Part shown: one piece after another, positions 22,096 to 34,581 of the stretch
Layout of the letters: every line of letters begins with the position of its first letter
How positions within the stretch are numbered: the stretch's first letter is position 1
Assembly: GCA_905160935.1 (NCBI GenBank)
Contig: CAJHZI010000815.1
Location: forward strand, 7,501 to 71,500
DNA: 64,000 nt
DNA from: Enchytraeus crypticus
Taxonomy: Eukaryota; Annelida; Clitellata; Enchytraeida; Enchytraeidae
Reading direction: 5' to 3'
Program-made: the position numbers and the translations under genes
Notes under the pieces: model-generated
Told to the model about the DNA's origin: nothing
Database searches by the model: none
What the model saw: the letters and a program-made list of their open reading frames with translations, nothing else

Positions 22096-24095
22096 TTTCT
22101 CTAAGACGAAAAGACGAAAAACAAAGATAATTTTGCAATCTTTTCTCTCGCTCACGCTCAATAAGATTTCATCATCACCCAGTACGCTCAGTTTTCCACA
22201 AAAACTTTAAACGTAGCTAAACTCCTACGACATGCCTTATTAAATGTTAGCCTTAGTAGCCTCTTACGAAATACAGTATATTGATTGTTTTAATGCAAAA
22301 TTTCATGTCTAATTAGTATCAGAAGGAAAGGTATAAGGGTAAAGGGGTAAAGGTATAAATATTACCAAAAGGTAGTTTGGCGCTCAAATTAAGTGTCAAT
22401 CCACGAAGGTTCTTTCGCTATTATTTAAAAAAAAACAAGAGGCCGTTAATTCAAGCTTGACAATGTTGTGACTACGAATGTGTTGTTCCCCGAATATGGC
22501 CTCCAATGTTGACATACTAATGTTCGGACTTCAAATGCATTCATTATTAAGCGTCTCTCTGCATAATTAGGTAATCAAATATTTTGATTTTTGGCCAGGC
22601 TGGGTAAATAAACTCTTCGTATATACGCTTATTGGAGAGCAGTGAAAATTTGCTTATCAATCGTTAAGTGTAATTAATTTAAAATTATATCAGTAATTAA
22701 ATTTTGTAATTTATTTTCTGTATTCATGTACTGTGCCAAATAATTAGACTCAAGGTGAATTTTATTCATTTCAACAGGATCTTTTGTAAAAATGTTTATT
22801 TGACACAATTAAAAATTAACTGCTTTGGATTTACACCGCATGCTTGCGTATAAAATGTGCAAAGAGTGTATATTCAAAAGCAAAGCGTTCAAATAGCGTG
22901 AAATGCACTTTTGACAGAATTAAGATCCGAATGAAATGTATGCAATTGTCTTTGAGTCTAATAATTGGGGTAGGCATTGTACATGCAATTTTTCGTAATT
23001 TCGAATAATTCGGAAGGAATGCAAAAATTGCAGTCACTTAATAAATTCTCTTCAATTTTAGAGCTCTTGTTAAGTCATCCGAGTGAATTGAATTAAGTCA
23101 AATTTTAATGCAGCGGAATATTCTTTATTAAATTTAAAATTAGCTCAAACATAAATAACTCGCTACGTAATTTATGCAGCCTTAGACCTTTTGAAGTTTT
23201 GAATTCAGCCTGGGTACGATAAGTGAACAAGGTTGTGTATCCGTACACAAAAAGGCTCAGAAATGTGCGAATTTAATAGAAAATGTTAGTCCATCTATCC
23301 ACTTCTATCCTTCTATCGAATGTTTACTAATGATGTTTACTTTTATTGTAGTCTGATTCGTTTCAACAGCAAGTAGAAGAATAGTTTGAATGAATTAAGC
23401 GTTAGACCCACAGCTGTGTTGTGGGGGAAGTAGGTAGCTAGTACAATGAATGCAGCCGATAGCAAACTTCTGATCGCCCAGCGCCTAGTACTGGTTTAAT
23501 TTAAGCGCCAAACATTCAGTTATTTTGACGATGGACATATTGACAAAAATCGTATTGTTTATTTAATTTAGTGAATAGAAATTATTAAATTAGGTTTAGT
23601 TAAGGATTAGATTTATGTTTATGGTTAGGGATAGAGCTAGGGTTTAATTTGAATTGAATTATGGTTATATTAATGTAAATGGGGTGAGATTAAATGACAT
23701 TTAGAAATGAAAAAATGCGATTTTTGTCATTGATCTAATGCCTACCTATTTTGACCAGTGGTTCCAACCTGCTTAACCCAGGGACCCTCCATCTTGTTTT
23801 CTTTGAGGTGATGACCCCCGAAGTTTGTATGCATTTGAAATAATGTTTACTATTTGTGAGTACTTTTCTAGTGTTTGGTCTACTCTGTTACAGTAAGATA
23901 TATTTATTGATTGATTTATTCATCACATCAAACATTACAAAACGCAGGTAAAACAATTAGAAAAGCGAAATATGGAACAATTTGTGTGAACGGAAGATAC
24001 AGGCCTGTTTTATATCGGAAGATATACGAAATTCAATACTGAATAATCGTTAACGTGTTTATATCATCAACTTTCTGAAAACAATTTAAGTAATA
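20800..24095. other. Gene-free interval between genes A and B
   Basis: Contains the SINE-C copy at 21253, a (TTTCTC)n/(CT)n tract at 22018-22092, AT-rich sequence, and a possible MITE at about 23530-23730. The MITE candidate is suggested by GACAAAAATCG and CGATTTTTGTCA in inverted orientation around GGTTAGGG-rich sequence. No coding region was recognised. Confidence 0.5.
21253..21392 (+). repeat. tRNA-SINE (SINE-C) copy
   Basis: AGCCAGTGGCGAAATCGGTA (A box), GGGTTCAAATCCTGGG (B box), CCGTCACTGAAATCGCTTT body and AACGTTAACCTTAGCTTTT tail. Confidence 0.82.
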
Positions 24096-24099
24096 AACT

Positions 24100-24381
24100 A
24101 CTGAAAAGCAGATCTCTGTACTACTACTACTACTACTCTTCGCTCATGTTCTACTACTTCCAATTTCCGTTGTAGGTTGAAAACACATCGCTTCCCGCCA
24201 TAGATATTTTCATCTTGCCTGACTGTTTTTTTATCACCGGACCGGCACTGTTTAGGATCTTCTTCTTTCTCTTCAGCACGTGTTTTTTCAGATTGTTTTG
24301 GATGAATCGATTTGTAGTGACATGTGATGAGGGACGTCCCTGACATCATCCATCCTTGTATGAGGAAACTGACGTTAAACC

Positions 24382-24439
<58 letters not shown>

Positions 24440-24470
24440 GTATTGTTGTTATTATTATTATCATACTGCT
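24100..24470 (+). mobile_element. L2/CR1-like LINE 3' UTR copy with (ATT)n tail
   Basis: It is the reverse-complement match of 27960-28200: TAGGATC, CACCGGACCGGCACTG, TCAGCACGTG, ATCGATTTGTAGTGACATGT, then GTATGAGGAAACTGACGTTA and a long (ATT)n run. The minus-strand ORF there is an artefact. Confidence 0.72.
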
Positions 24471-25150
24471 TCTGCTACTGCTGCTGCTGTAATGTACCGA
24501 AGCATTTGATTTTTAAATTAATTTTCGCTGCTAACTGATCTTAATTAAAAGGTCTTGGTCAAAGAAAACTGGAGGAGATAGTTTCCAAAAAACGGCTATC
24601 GTTCTTTTGACACCTATTGACAATATATGAAAATATATATATGCAAAAACTGCAATTCATTGGACGCCAGATCAAGGAAAAAGGAAAATAGGAAGACATA
24701 GGAGACATAGGAGTAGTACTTGGTTCGGCACGACCAACAAAGATTTGAGAACATTGAACAATTGATGGGAAAGTAATTGTGAGGGTTGATGATGATAGAA
24801 GCAAATGGAGGAATGTTACCGCCCCATGTTCTTTTAAGAACTCAAGGAACTGATCTTTTCTGATGTTGAACTGGTCATAAATTCTCCTACCTACAATGTT
24901 TACCGGAAATAAAGCTAATTCCTCTTGTAACCTTTCGCAACTTCAGTCACACTAAGCACCACAAGATATACTAATACTTTGATTTATGAACAAGAATTGA
25001 GGCTATGACGTGTAATGAAAAGAAAAAGAAAGGGTGAAGTGGCATTCTAAAGAACTTTTGGCATTCATTAGATTGATCATTCGCTCTCATCTTTTATTTC
25101 TTTGCAGCATTTAAAGGATGCTAATTTGACTCTAGTGATAATATTCTATA

Positions 25151-25558
25151 CTATTTAAGTTCCCACCAATGAATGTAGTTGATACCGATTGCTTCCACAA
25201 ATGAACTTGGGTGGTAACGAAAGTTACCGACAAATTTCCTTGCTATGTACGATTGCACATGGCTAGGAACGTTTCCATCAATGAACTTTGTGGTATGGAA
25301 AGTTTTCACTAAGGAATACATTGCATCGTGAGGAAAATGTTCGCAGTCGATTAGTGGCATCATACTAGACTCTCTATACGAATTCAGTGTGAAGTAATTT
25401 TTAAAGTATTTAAGATGAAAGGGCTCATATGACAGCGTAAGCCCGGCTTCCTCAATGGTTCTTTGTTTATCAGCGTTTCCATAGACTCGTATTATGACAA
25501 CGACACGACTCGATGACAAATGCTGTGAGTATAGATTCACGATAAGAAGCAAGGACAT
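25151..25558 (-). CDS. Candidate 135-aa ORF or terminal exon, unknown
   Basis: Open on the minus strand from an ATG at 25558 to a TAG. A possible acceptor, CTATACTCACAG, lies inside it at about 25520, so it may instead be a last exon starting HLSSSRVVVIIRVYGNADKQ. The rest (YEPFHLKYFKNYFTLNSYRE, SYIARKFVGNFRYHPSSFVE, INYIHWWELK) is rich in aromatic residues, with balanced codon use and no resemblance to the LINE or SINE families here. I do not recognise it. Confidence 0.4.
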   Translation of the reverse strand: MSLLLIVNLYSQHLSSSRVVVIIRVYGNADKQRTIEEAGLTLSYEPFHLKYFKNYFTLNSYRESSMMPLIDCEHFPHDAMYSLVKTFHTTKFIDGNVPSHVQSYIARKFVGNFRYHPSSFVEAIGINYIHWWELK

Positions 25559-26087
25559 ATAAAGATTTCACACATTGGAATTTACTCAAGCGCACTAGTA
25601 ACTTCAATAAGCAGTTCAACTATTAAGCTAATGGCCATTTCAATTTGCATGGATATGCGTAGATACTAAAAAATTTACTGTATTAGTTAGGAAAGAAGTA
25701 GACAATATAGGCCTACATTTTAAAGAGATCGTAAGTTGTTTTATTAGACACATGAAGATTCTAGTAACATTTGATATTTTAGGTTTGAAAGATCGCTTGA
25801 AAAACAATAAATCTACCCAAGTTTAATTCTCTCTGATGAATTTAATTTAGGCTGAAGAGAATTAGAGTAATAATTAAGTCTTGAATTTACTTCGTCACAT
25901 GGTTCTATAAATTGTATGAATTTATTTCAATTTGTTAAAATGTCTTGTGGCGCAATGACAGATCCCTCACTTCTTAATTGACAACTCTTACGTTCGAGAC
26001 TATTGTGCGATATGGGTTTTGTCTTTCAAAGAGGCTGGAAATTGACCCAGCCACAATACAGTTGTGTACTCTCTCTCTCTCTCTCTC

Positions 26088-26518
26088 TCTCTCCCTTAGA
26101 ACACTGCCTACTGGCAGGTCCATGTTTTATAACGCCTCTACTCATCTATTATTTCCCCGTGTTGTGCTCGGTTGTGGTTGGACCACTGCAGAATTTGGCA
26201 ACCGCAAACAATCTGCCGCGTGTACGTAAGAGGCGACTAAAGGCAGGAGCTGAGGATGGCAAGAGGGGACCCACCTCACCATGAAATATTTTCCCCCAGG
26301 ATTAAATGGTAATTAATCCACCTAACTGAAGAAAGCAACGGGAAACCACCTCAGAAGCCATATTTTTACCAAGCTATAGGCTACATAAGGTATGGATAAG
26401 GTATAGACTTTTGTGAAGGGATTAACTTGTTAATCTAAGGAGTGCTCTTATGGAGCGAGAAAACAGACTTTGAGTATGAATATGTACCTTGAACCTGCCA
26501 CTCGGCAGTGCACTGAAG
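26088..26518 (+). repeat. SINE/MITE-A full-length copy with terminal inverted repeats
   Basis: The left end ACACTGCCTACTGGCAGGTC and right end GAACCTGCCACTCGGCAGTG are inverted repeats with a hairpin-forming core. The interior has GTGGTTGGACCACTGCAGAA, GTAAGAGGCGACTAAAGGC and AGAGGGGACCCACCTC. A (CT)n tract lies just before the left end. It is the best reference copy of the family, about 700 bp 5' of gene B. Confidence 0.82.
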
Positions 26519-26974
26519 AAGACTCATCTCTATATTCAGTCTTTCTTTCCATGTCCACATACGAATGGAACTTTAAATTATTTATAACATTCCTTGTGAT
26601 ATACCATTAATCACAGGTATTCTAAGTATACAGTTGTCTATACTTGGTATGTAAAACAAAAGGGTAGCTGACCCTTAAGTTTCCATTTCTTCTCTAGACC
26701 CATCCCTCTCGACTTCATAGAGTGGCTCAAAGCGACAGGCTTAAATCAGTTACTTATTATAACGAATTTAACAACTTCATTTTCCAGCTTTCAACTTTTC
26801 AATTAGCAAATCCTTATGTCTCAATCTATGGTAGTTAATTACAGTAAATCATTTAGTTCAAGCAATTAAATATTTGAAAACCATATAAATCATTTACTTT
26901 TACATATAGATTAAAACGAATATCATCTGCTAGCCTCTAACTTCATGTAAGTAAATCTAGAAATCATCATCATC

Positions 26975-27880
26975 ATGCCTATTTCAAACGGCACCAACTC
27001 TTGGCCGAACAGCTACTGGAGACCTCCATCTCAGAAGCAAGTGAACGCTAAGCTGGTCCTAAGAGATCGAAGTCCCACTCGTACTCCTCGAGACGCGTCT
27101 CCTTCCAGGTCCTCAGTCCGGGGAGACCCTGATCTCTCGTGTGACGTGTGTGGGGAAGTACACGATAGATGGGATTCTCTCAGATCCCACATGCTGGACA
27201 AGCACGGCCTGGTGCGTGACAACCCTGGCGTGACCTGCGAGATATGCGGCGTGACGCACAAGAAGTGGGACACGATGAGGACACACCTGCTGGAGAGACA
27301 CGGGATTGTGAGGGAGAGATTTGACAGCCCACAAAACAGGCACACTTGTGACGAGTGTGGAGTGACTCACAAGAGATATGACTCGCTGAGGACGCATCTT
27401 CTTGAGAGACATGGCATTGAGACGAGCGGAAATGGTTCTTCTAGAACAACTAAAACAACCAGAACCCTCTACAGCGGTGGGGTTGGAGATTCATCTGGAG
27501 TGGCCAGGTATGAAAACGGTCGCATTTATCTGGACGGTGGAGAAAACCTGACCGAGACGGTTTACGTCAATGGTGTGGCACAGTCAGCAGGTGCCAGAAA
27601 GTATACGACAAGAAGAGTCGTGTATGACTCGGAACCCGGTTATGCCAATGCTTCTCAGACATCAACAAATGTAGTGGTCGTTGATGGGTTGGGATCAGCG
27701 GGAGGATCTTCATCCTCCACAAAGAGGACGGTAACTTATGAGGCGCCTCCACCGCTGTCAGCCAGATCTGGCAAGAAGAGGACGACAACGAAGACGACTA
27801 TCTACGAATATGAGGCGCCTGTCGTGGCCGCAGCTGAGTCGAGCAGTAGAACAGAACTCGTGCAGGTGGAGACACCGGAG
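26975..27880 (+). CDS. Gene B exon 1: three C2H2-type fingers plus TT(K/R) repeats
   Basis: 302 codons, donor GAG|GTAAGT, phase 0. Fingers at C56/C59/H72/H77, C88/C91/H104/H109 and C125/C128/H141/H146 all keep the C-x2-C-x12-H-x4-H spacing, with a conserved W/W/Y and LRSH/MRTH/LRTH helix core and a KHG or RHG ending. There is no TGEKP linker; spacers are 10 and 15 residues. Residues 150-300 repeat the Thr-rich motifs of gene A. Zinc binding is well supported by spacing. Whether these fingers bind DNA or protein is unknown, and placement on a predicted membrane protein makes a protein-binding or released-tail role plausible. Confidence 0.85.
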
Positions 27881-30148
27881 GTAAGTCCAGAACTATGCTA
27901 AATGTTTTAATTTTAAGTTGAGAATAATAATAATAATAATTATTGTTATTATAAAGGTTTACGTCCGTTTACTCATACAAGGATGATGTCAGGAACGTCC
28001 CCCATCACATGTCACTACAAATCGATTCACCCCAAACGATCTGATAAAACACGTGCTGAAGAGAAATAAACGATCCTAAACAGTGCCGATCCGGTGATCA
28101 AAAAAACAGTCAGGTAAGATGAAATAATATCTATGGTGGGAAGAGATGTGTTTTCAACTTACAACGGAAAGTGGAAGCTGTAGAACATGAGCGAAGATCA
28201 CGAGGCAGAGAGTTCCAAACTGTAGGAGCGGAGAAAGAAAATGAACGTCTACCTAACGAAGTGAGAATATTAGGAATTTTGAGCAGTTTGGTATCGGAAG
28301 AACGAAGCTTACGAGAAGGTTGATAATGGATTAGGAGATCAGAAAGGTAAGAAGGTTTACCAAAAAGAAGTGCTTTGAAAGTTAACAGAGCAATGTTATA
28401 CTTAATTCTTTGAACTACGGGAAGCCAATGAAGGTTATTAAGCAAGGAACTAGAGGTGGCCTGAAGCCTCGAGGATCGACAAATAACACGTGCTCGAGTA
28501 TTCTGAACGCGTTGCAACGCATCAGAGAAGAAGAAAGTAAACCATATAGCAATGAATTGCAGTAGTCAAGTGAATGATCTATTGAGTAAATTGTTCCAAC
28601 GAAACACGCTGTGGAACTATGGTGCTTACGAATCTAGCACGCTCCTCATGAAAAATACCGAAGTAATGGATTTAGACAATTATAAAATAAACTATGAACA
28701 TTTAATGATTAGATTAAATTGTCAAGAAGCGGTTTTGGATGTTTTTATTTGAAACGTGGTCAGTAGACACGCTAATCCAATGGTGGATTATGGTTTAAAT
28801 TTTAGGCTTTAAAATCATAATATTTCTAGAAGAGATTTAAAAACCTAATGTTAAATAGTATCTTATAACGAAGATCAGAACATTTTCAAGGATATTGCGA
28901 TAGAAAGAAATAATGGTATTTTTCGTATGATGTAGGCTGAATATCAGACGACGTCATGAATGACACAATTGCATGCATTCGTTGATCACCTGAACTATTT
29001 AGTTCTCTAATATAAAGAGATGAAGAAGTAAATAAACTAGTTGAAATTTAGATCATGAGTGTATGCGAACATGTGAAAATGTATACAAATCCATAGATCA
29101 GGGGCAGGGAATTCCACATGTTAGAGAAACTAAATCAAATACCTTATCTGTTCTGATAGAAAACCAGATCTCTTTCTAATTCACAACAATGTTTTTTCAT
29201 TTGATTGTTAATAGAGTCATAGATATGAAAATATTATTTAATAATATTATGAAGATATTATTTTAATTGACATTATAATATTCTATCACAGTACGGAGAT
29301 AATTCGAGAGTTTGTCTGTTTTTCCAACTAGCTAAGCTAAGTTTGGATTGTTTGAAGAATTGACCAACCGGTGACTGCACATGTTAAAAAACCGGTGTAA
29401 AGGTATATCGGTAACCGGTATAATGTCGGTGTAAAGTACGATGATCCATACCAACGTCAGAAAGGACATTCGGATGGTGAGCGCTTAGGCTCCAGAAAAA
29501 GCTACAAAAATTTAAACGAATTGAAAATTTTCAATTCGTTTACATTTTTCTCAAATAGGGGATTGATTGATGATATGGTGTAGGAGAGAGTGGATTTGAG
29601 ACAGTCTTTTCGTATCCTGACCCTAGTTACATTGGGATTCGAGGGAATATGATGATGATGATGATGATGAACTAAGCTAAGTGTAAACCTACATATACAA
29701 ATAATATATTGAGTCATAAGACAATCAATCTCATTACAGCTGAACCTGCAGGCTCAGGGAATGTCTGGCTCGACGACAACGACGACGAAGGTGATCAACG
29801 TGAGGGAGGGGGGAGAGGCTTTGAGTCTTGGTAACGCTGGATACAGCGCTAACACCACCGAGATCATTGATATACAGGTAGGTGTATCACACATTTATAT
29901 ACAGGTAGGTAGGTATATCACACATTGATATACAGGTAGGTATATCATATATTGATATACAGGTAGGCATACACACATTGATATACAAGTAGGTATATCA
30001 CATATTAACATACTGGTAGGTCTATCACACATTGATATGCAGGTATGCTTAAATGAATGACCAAGCCGACGATTTATTGGCATGCAGTTCGACAAAATAT
30101 CAGTGGATGTAGGGTTCAAATTCAGTGCCCTCCTCGTCACTGACATGC

Positions 30149-30186
<38 letters not shown>

Positions 30187-30655
30187 GTATTAGTATTTTT
30201 TAGTGAATAGTAAAAGCGTATATTTAATTACATTATTATTATTAACTGACATTATTGTTATGTTTTTTATTGCCCTGGGCTGTATAAACCCTGGGCTAAA
30301 ATATAAGATAAAAAAGACTTTATTTAATTAAAAGTAAGATGAAAAAATATTTAAAATAGTTCCTCTACGCTCTGGGAGGCCGCATTCGCCAATGTGCCAC
30401 GACTGCATACAGCATTAAAACGCTGGAGTACAATAGATAGGCGCTGCCATACATGTAGAAAGGCTTTTTCACGCTGGTCGCCTGTAATGGCACTTGTTCT
30501 CCTGCCTAATTCGTTTAAGAAGTCAGACGCGGCAGAGTTGATGGGGCCCAATGTCTCAAAAGCAATTGGCAGGAAGATGTAGCTGCTAGAGACTGCGGCA
30601 TATTTCAGTGTCTTCCTATTGGCAGCGGCTTCAGCAACTGAGCCAGCAGCAGCGC

Positions 30656-30692
<37 letters not shown>

Positions 30693-33600
30693 ACTGCATA
30701 GATATATCATATCTACATTAGTTTCATTGTTTATTTATCTTCAGGGCGGTGGTTACGGAGGCAATGCGGCGAATCTGAACCTCGGAGCAAACAGCAGCAG
30801 CACCAACACTATCATCAACAGAACCTACTACAACGAGGGCGGGGCCAAAGTTGACCTCAGCGGGGCGGAGTATAATAGTCACGTGACCAAAACAAACATC
30901 ATTAACGAGACATATGGGGCGGAGTCATACGGAGCAGCTGCTTACAGCGAGCAGCAGCTGGCTACCAGCAAGAGTGCAGTGGCATCCTCTGGGCTCTGTA
31001 ATAACACGGTGAGGTCAATCAATCGATCAATAAATTAGTCATCGATGATTAGTCAGAATTCGCTAATTCATCCAGAGTATATCAGAGACGTCAAAGAAAC
31101 AACACACCAACCTAACATTTGTCACTATGTTACTTTTTCATAGGTTAAACTGAAATATTACACTCTCTTGAGAATATAGTCGTTCATCTTTCGTACGTCT
31201 TTGAAAGTTATAATTTGAATATTTGTATAGCTATCAGTTAGTTGTTTCTCTCAATTTTTATATTGGTAAAGTTTTTTAATTTAATTGGTTTTTAATTTAA
31301 CTATTGTAGGCTTCTCTCTTTAGTGTTCTGCTAATTGGCAGGTCCAAAGTAAAAATTATTTTCACTCCCTATAAAGAGCACTCCATTGATTAACGAATTA
31401 TTCCAACCACAAAAGGCTAAGCCTTATCCACACCTCATAGAGTTTTTAGCTTTGGAATAGTATGGCTTATCACACCAGAATTTATTTCGTGCTTTTGTTT
31501 TAAGCTCAGTATAAGAAACTAACTTGAAAACATGAAAAATAAACGAGAAATATTTAATATGCATATAAAGGTGTGTCTTAAAAATGCAATCTGAATGATA
31601 TAAACGTGTACGCACATGCATAATAATTTTATGTTGTGATAGGAATATACTTATAAAGTTTAATTTTGATTTAATAATTCCATCACGGTCTCTTTAATTC
31701 ATACCTAAATCAATCAGTTGCATAGGTGTTAACTTTGCTGTTTGTGGCTCAATTGAGAATATAACTTACATCTATAGTATGTTATTTGAAATGTATTTCC
31801 TGTATAATATTTTAGAGATGTTGTGCGGCTATTCTTGGATCAATTCTGGGTTTAGCTTTGCTTGGATTACTTCTTGGTCTTCTACTGGGACTGCTACCAG
31901 GTTTGAATTCACTTCATTTGATCATTGGTGTGTAATTCAATTAGGTAAAAGTATAGGCCAAATTCTAGGTGTCGATATAGATACGTTGAAAAGATTTAAG
32001 CTCAGTGTCTTGAAAGTCAGCAATGATTAATTGATATAGATTATATGCTAGTTAAACTTGAAAAATCCAAAATTGGTTGTTTCGTATCTTCTCTGTGCTG
32101 CAATTCCTTTATGTCTGCGGACGATTTAATATTATTATCATCAACAGTGAAAGATTTGCAGTCCTTAATTGATATCAGCACATATGCATTAGCTAATGTA
32201 GGTTTAAGTGTTAATTGTAGTAAGACATACTATATAAGTTAAGGCACTTAACGATATATCTTCAGCAAAATTGGGGGCAACTCTGCACCTTCTGTAGTAA
32301 TTTCACTTGTTGAATCATATTGCGTACCTTTTTATATTTGCGTACCTTTTCATATTTTGCTGAATGGTTCTGAATGTGTAGAAATGTCAAAATCTGTGAT
32401 TCAGAGCCTAGAAAATGCTTATTCTCAATTGTCTAGCAAGTTATTTCGTACTTTCGATAAAAACACATTTAAGCAATGTCAATTTTTTTCAGGTCAATTT
32501 CCGATTGAAATTAAGATTGCAAATAGAAGATTTAATTTTTTGAGAAAATTGTGTCTTTCTGATAATGCTTATAAATACTTTAATTGTTTCAATGGAGAGT
32601 TGTTGCCATTAATCAATAATACTGCGTGAACGTTAGTGATAACTGTATCTTGCCAGAGAGCTTCCAGGTTGAGAGACTTGACTGGAAGCCATTATTGCGA
32701 AACTACTGTGAACGATCGCTAGAAATCATTTAATTAATTTTTAGTTATTAATTTTGAGTTGATTGATTGAGTGTATGCTTGCGTTGATTTTTTGTCAACG
32801 TTATTTTTGTGTTTACTTGTATGATTGTATTGTATTTGTTTCTTGTCTTGCCACCTGAGTGGTGAAATAAAACTATATATATTAAGAATAAAATAATAAT
32901 GCTAAAAAAACTACTTTACTATTGAACCTTGAAGAAAAGTTCATTCGATGTTATTCATTTCAGATGCACATTTAATTCATTTCAGAATTAAACAAATTTA
33001 ATTAACCAAATTGCTGCCTATTGAAATAACTTCTTTCCAAATTATATGGAATCCCTCTAACTCTGTAGCAATGTAATTTTGCAATGATATTTAATGCTTC
33101 AATATGTTGAATGCTGCGATGTAAGTCAATAATTATTGCAATGCAAATTCAATATTGTCAATCTTTTCTGATATGATATCATTTAACTTCTGTAAAGCCA
33201 TGCCATGAATCAACGTATTTATCACCAGCTCAATGATCATCTTTGTCATCATCAAAGTCTTTATGAATAAGTAATGCTTACTTTGAACCATTGTACATGT
33301 ACCAGTTAACTAGACACTTGTATCATTAAATTTTCGTTTCTTGATACATCATATTTGCTTTGCACTCTAAAGTTCATTTTAGTTTGTTTTATTTGCTCTT
33401 TATAGATATGTACTTTGTTTACTCGTTTAATTTTTATAATTTAGAGATAATTTTACAAATTTATTTTGAATTTTCACTTGCCAGTGTCTGGGCATTAGAA
33501 AAATTCTTAATTTTAAAATATTCAATTGTGTGCTACCAACGGTTTTACTTTACTTGGTAGTGTAATAGAAATTATTTATTTCAGACTTTAGTAGACTGTG

Positions 33601-34033
33601 CGATTTCTTCTAATTACGGTATGACGTCCCTGACATCATCCTTGTATGAGGAAACGGACGTTAAACCTTTATTATTATTATTATTATGATAAAAGAGACT
33701 TTATTTAATTAAAAGTTTTTTTAAAAAGCGATTAAAATAATTCCTCTGCACTCTGGGAAGCCGCTTTAGCCCAAGTGCCACTGAAGCAGACTGCATTGAA
33801 TCGCTGGAGAGCAATAGACAGTCGCTGCCACAGAAAAGATTTTTCGCGCTTATCACCAGTAATGGCGCTGGTCCTCCTGCCTATTTCGTCAATAAAGTCT
33901 GATGCGAGGGAGTTGATGGGCCCCAGGGTCTCAAAGGCAATAGGCATGAAGATATAGTTGCCAGAGATTTCGGCATACTTCAGAGTTTTCCTATTAGCCG
34001 CGGCCTCTGCTGCAGCACCAGCAGAGGCCGCGG

Positions 34034-34088
<55 letters not shown>

Positions 34089-34485
34089 TATTACCGCACA
34101 GAGTTCTTGCTCTTCTATGGTAGCCTCAATTAGTATTGCTATTTGTTTATCTAACTCCATGTACTCTCCTGTTGTTTGTATAACTTTTGCTGAGATGAAC
34201 AAATAAAAGATATGAAACAGAATAAAGTCATCTTTGCACTGCTTTTTAGTTTTTGGAATTTGCACCGTTTTGGGCCTTCTTTTTGCTGACCAGTTTGAAT
34301 TTGTCTCAATAGTGCTTTATGTTGTCATGGACGATAATAGCACTCTAAATATTTTTATTATTAATGGAATCAACGGATTGCTCCAAAAGCTGATCTTTAT
34401 AAAAGCCTAAGCACCAATGAATAGGAATATGCAACATGTGTCTTCAACAGATCATTTGGCATATTTGGTGTCACATCAGAGAGAA

Positions 34486-34525
<40 letters not shown>

Positions 34526-34535
34526 CGAGGAGTGA

Positions 34536-34581
<46 letters not shown>

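Noticed and set aside
22010-22210. Ser/Leu and Arg/Glu repeat ORFs
   Set aside because: Shadow readings of (CT)n on both strands; the same applies near 54822.
24098-24349. 83-codon minus-strand ORF
   Set aside because: It lies in the 3' UTR of a plus-strand L2/CR1-like LINE copy that is repeated at 27960-28200.
27031-27412. Minus-strand ORFs of about 100 codons opposite gene B exon 1
   Set aside because: Shadows of the zinc-finger coding sequence, with no independent support.
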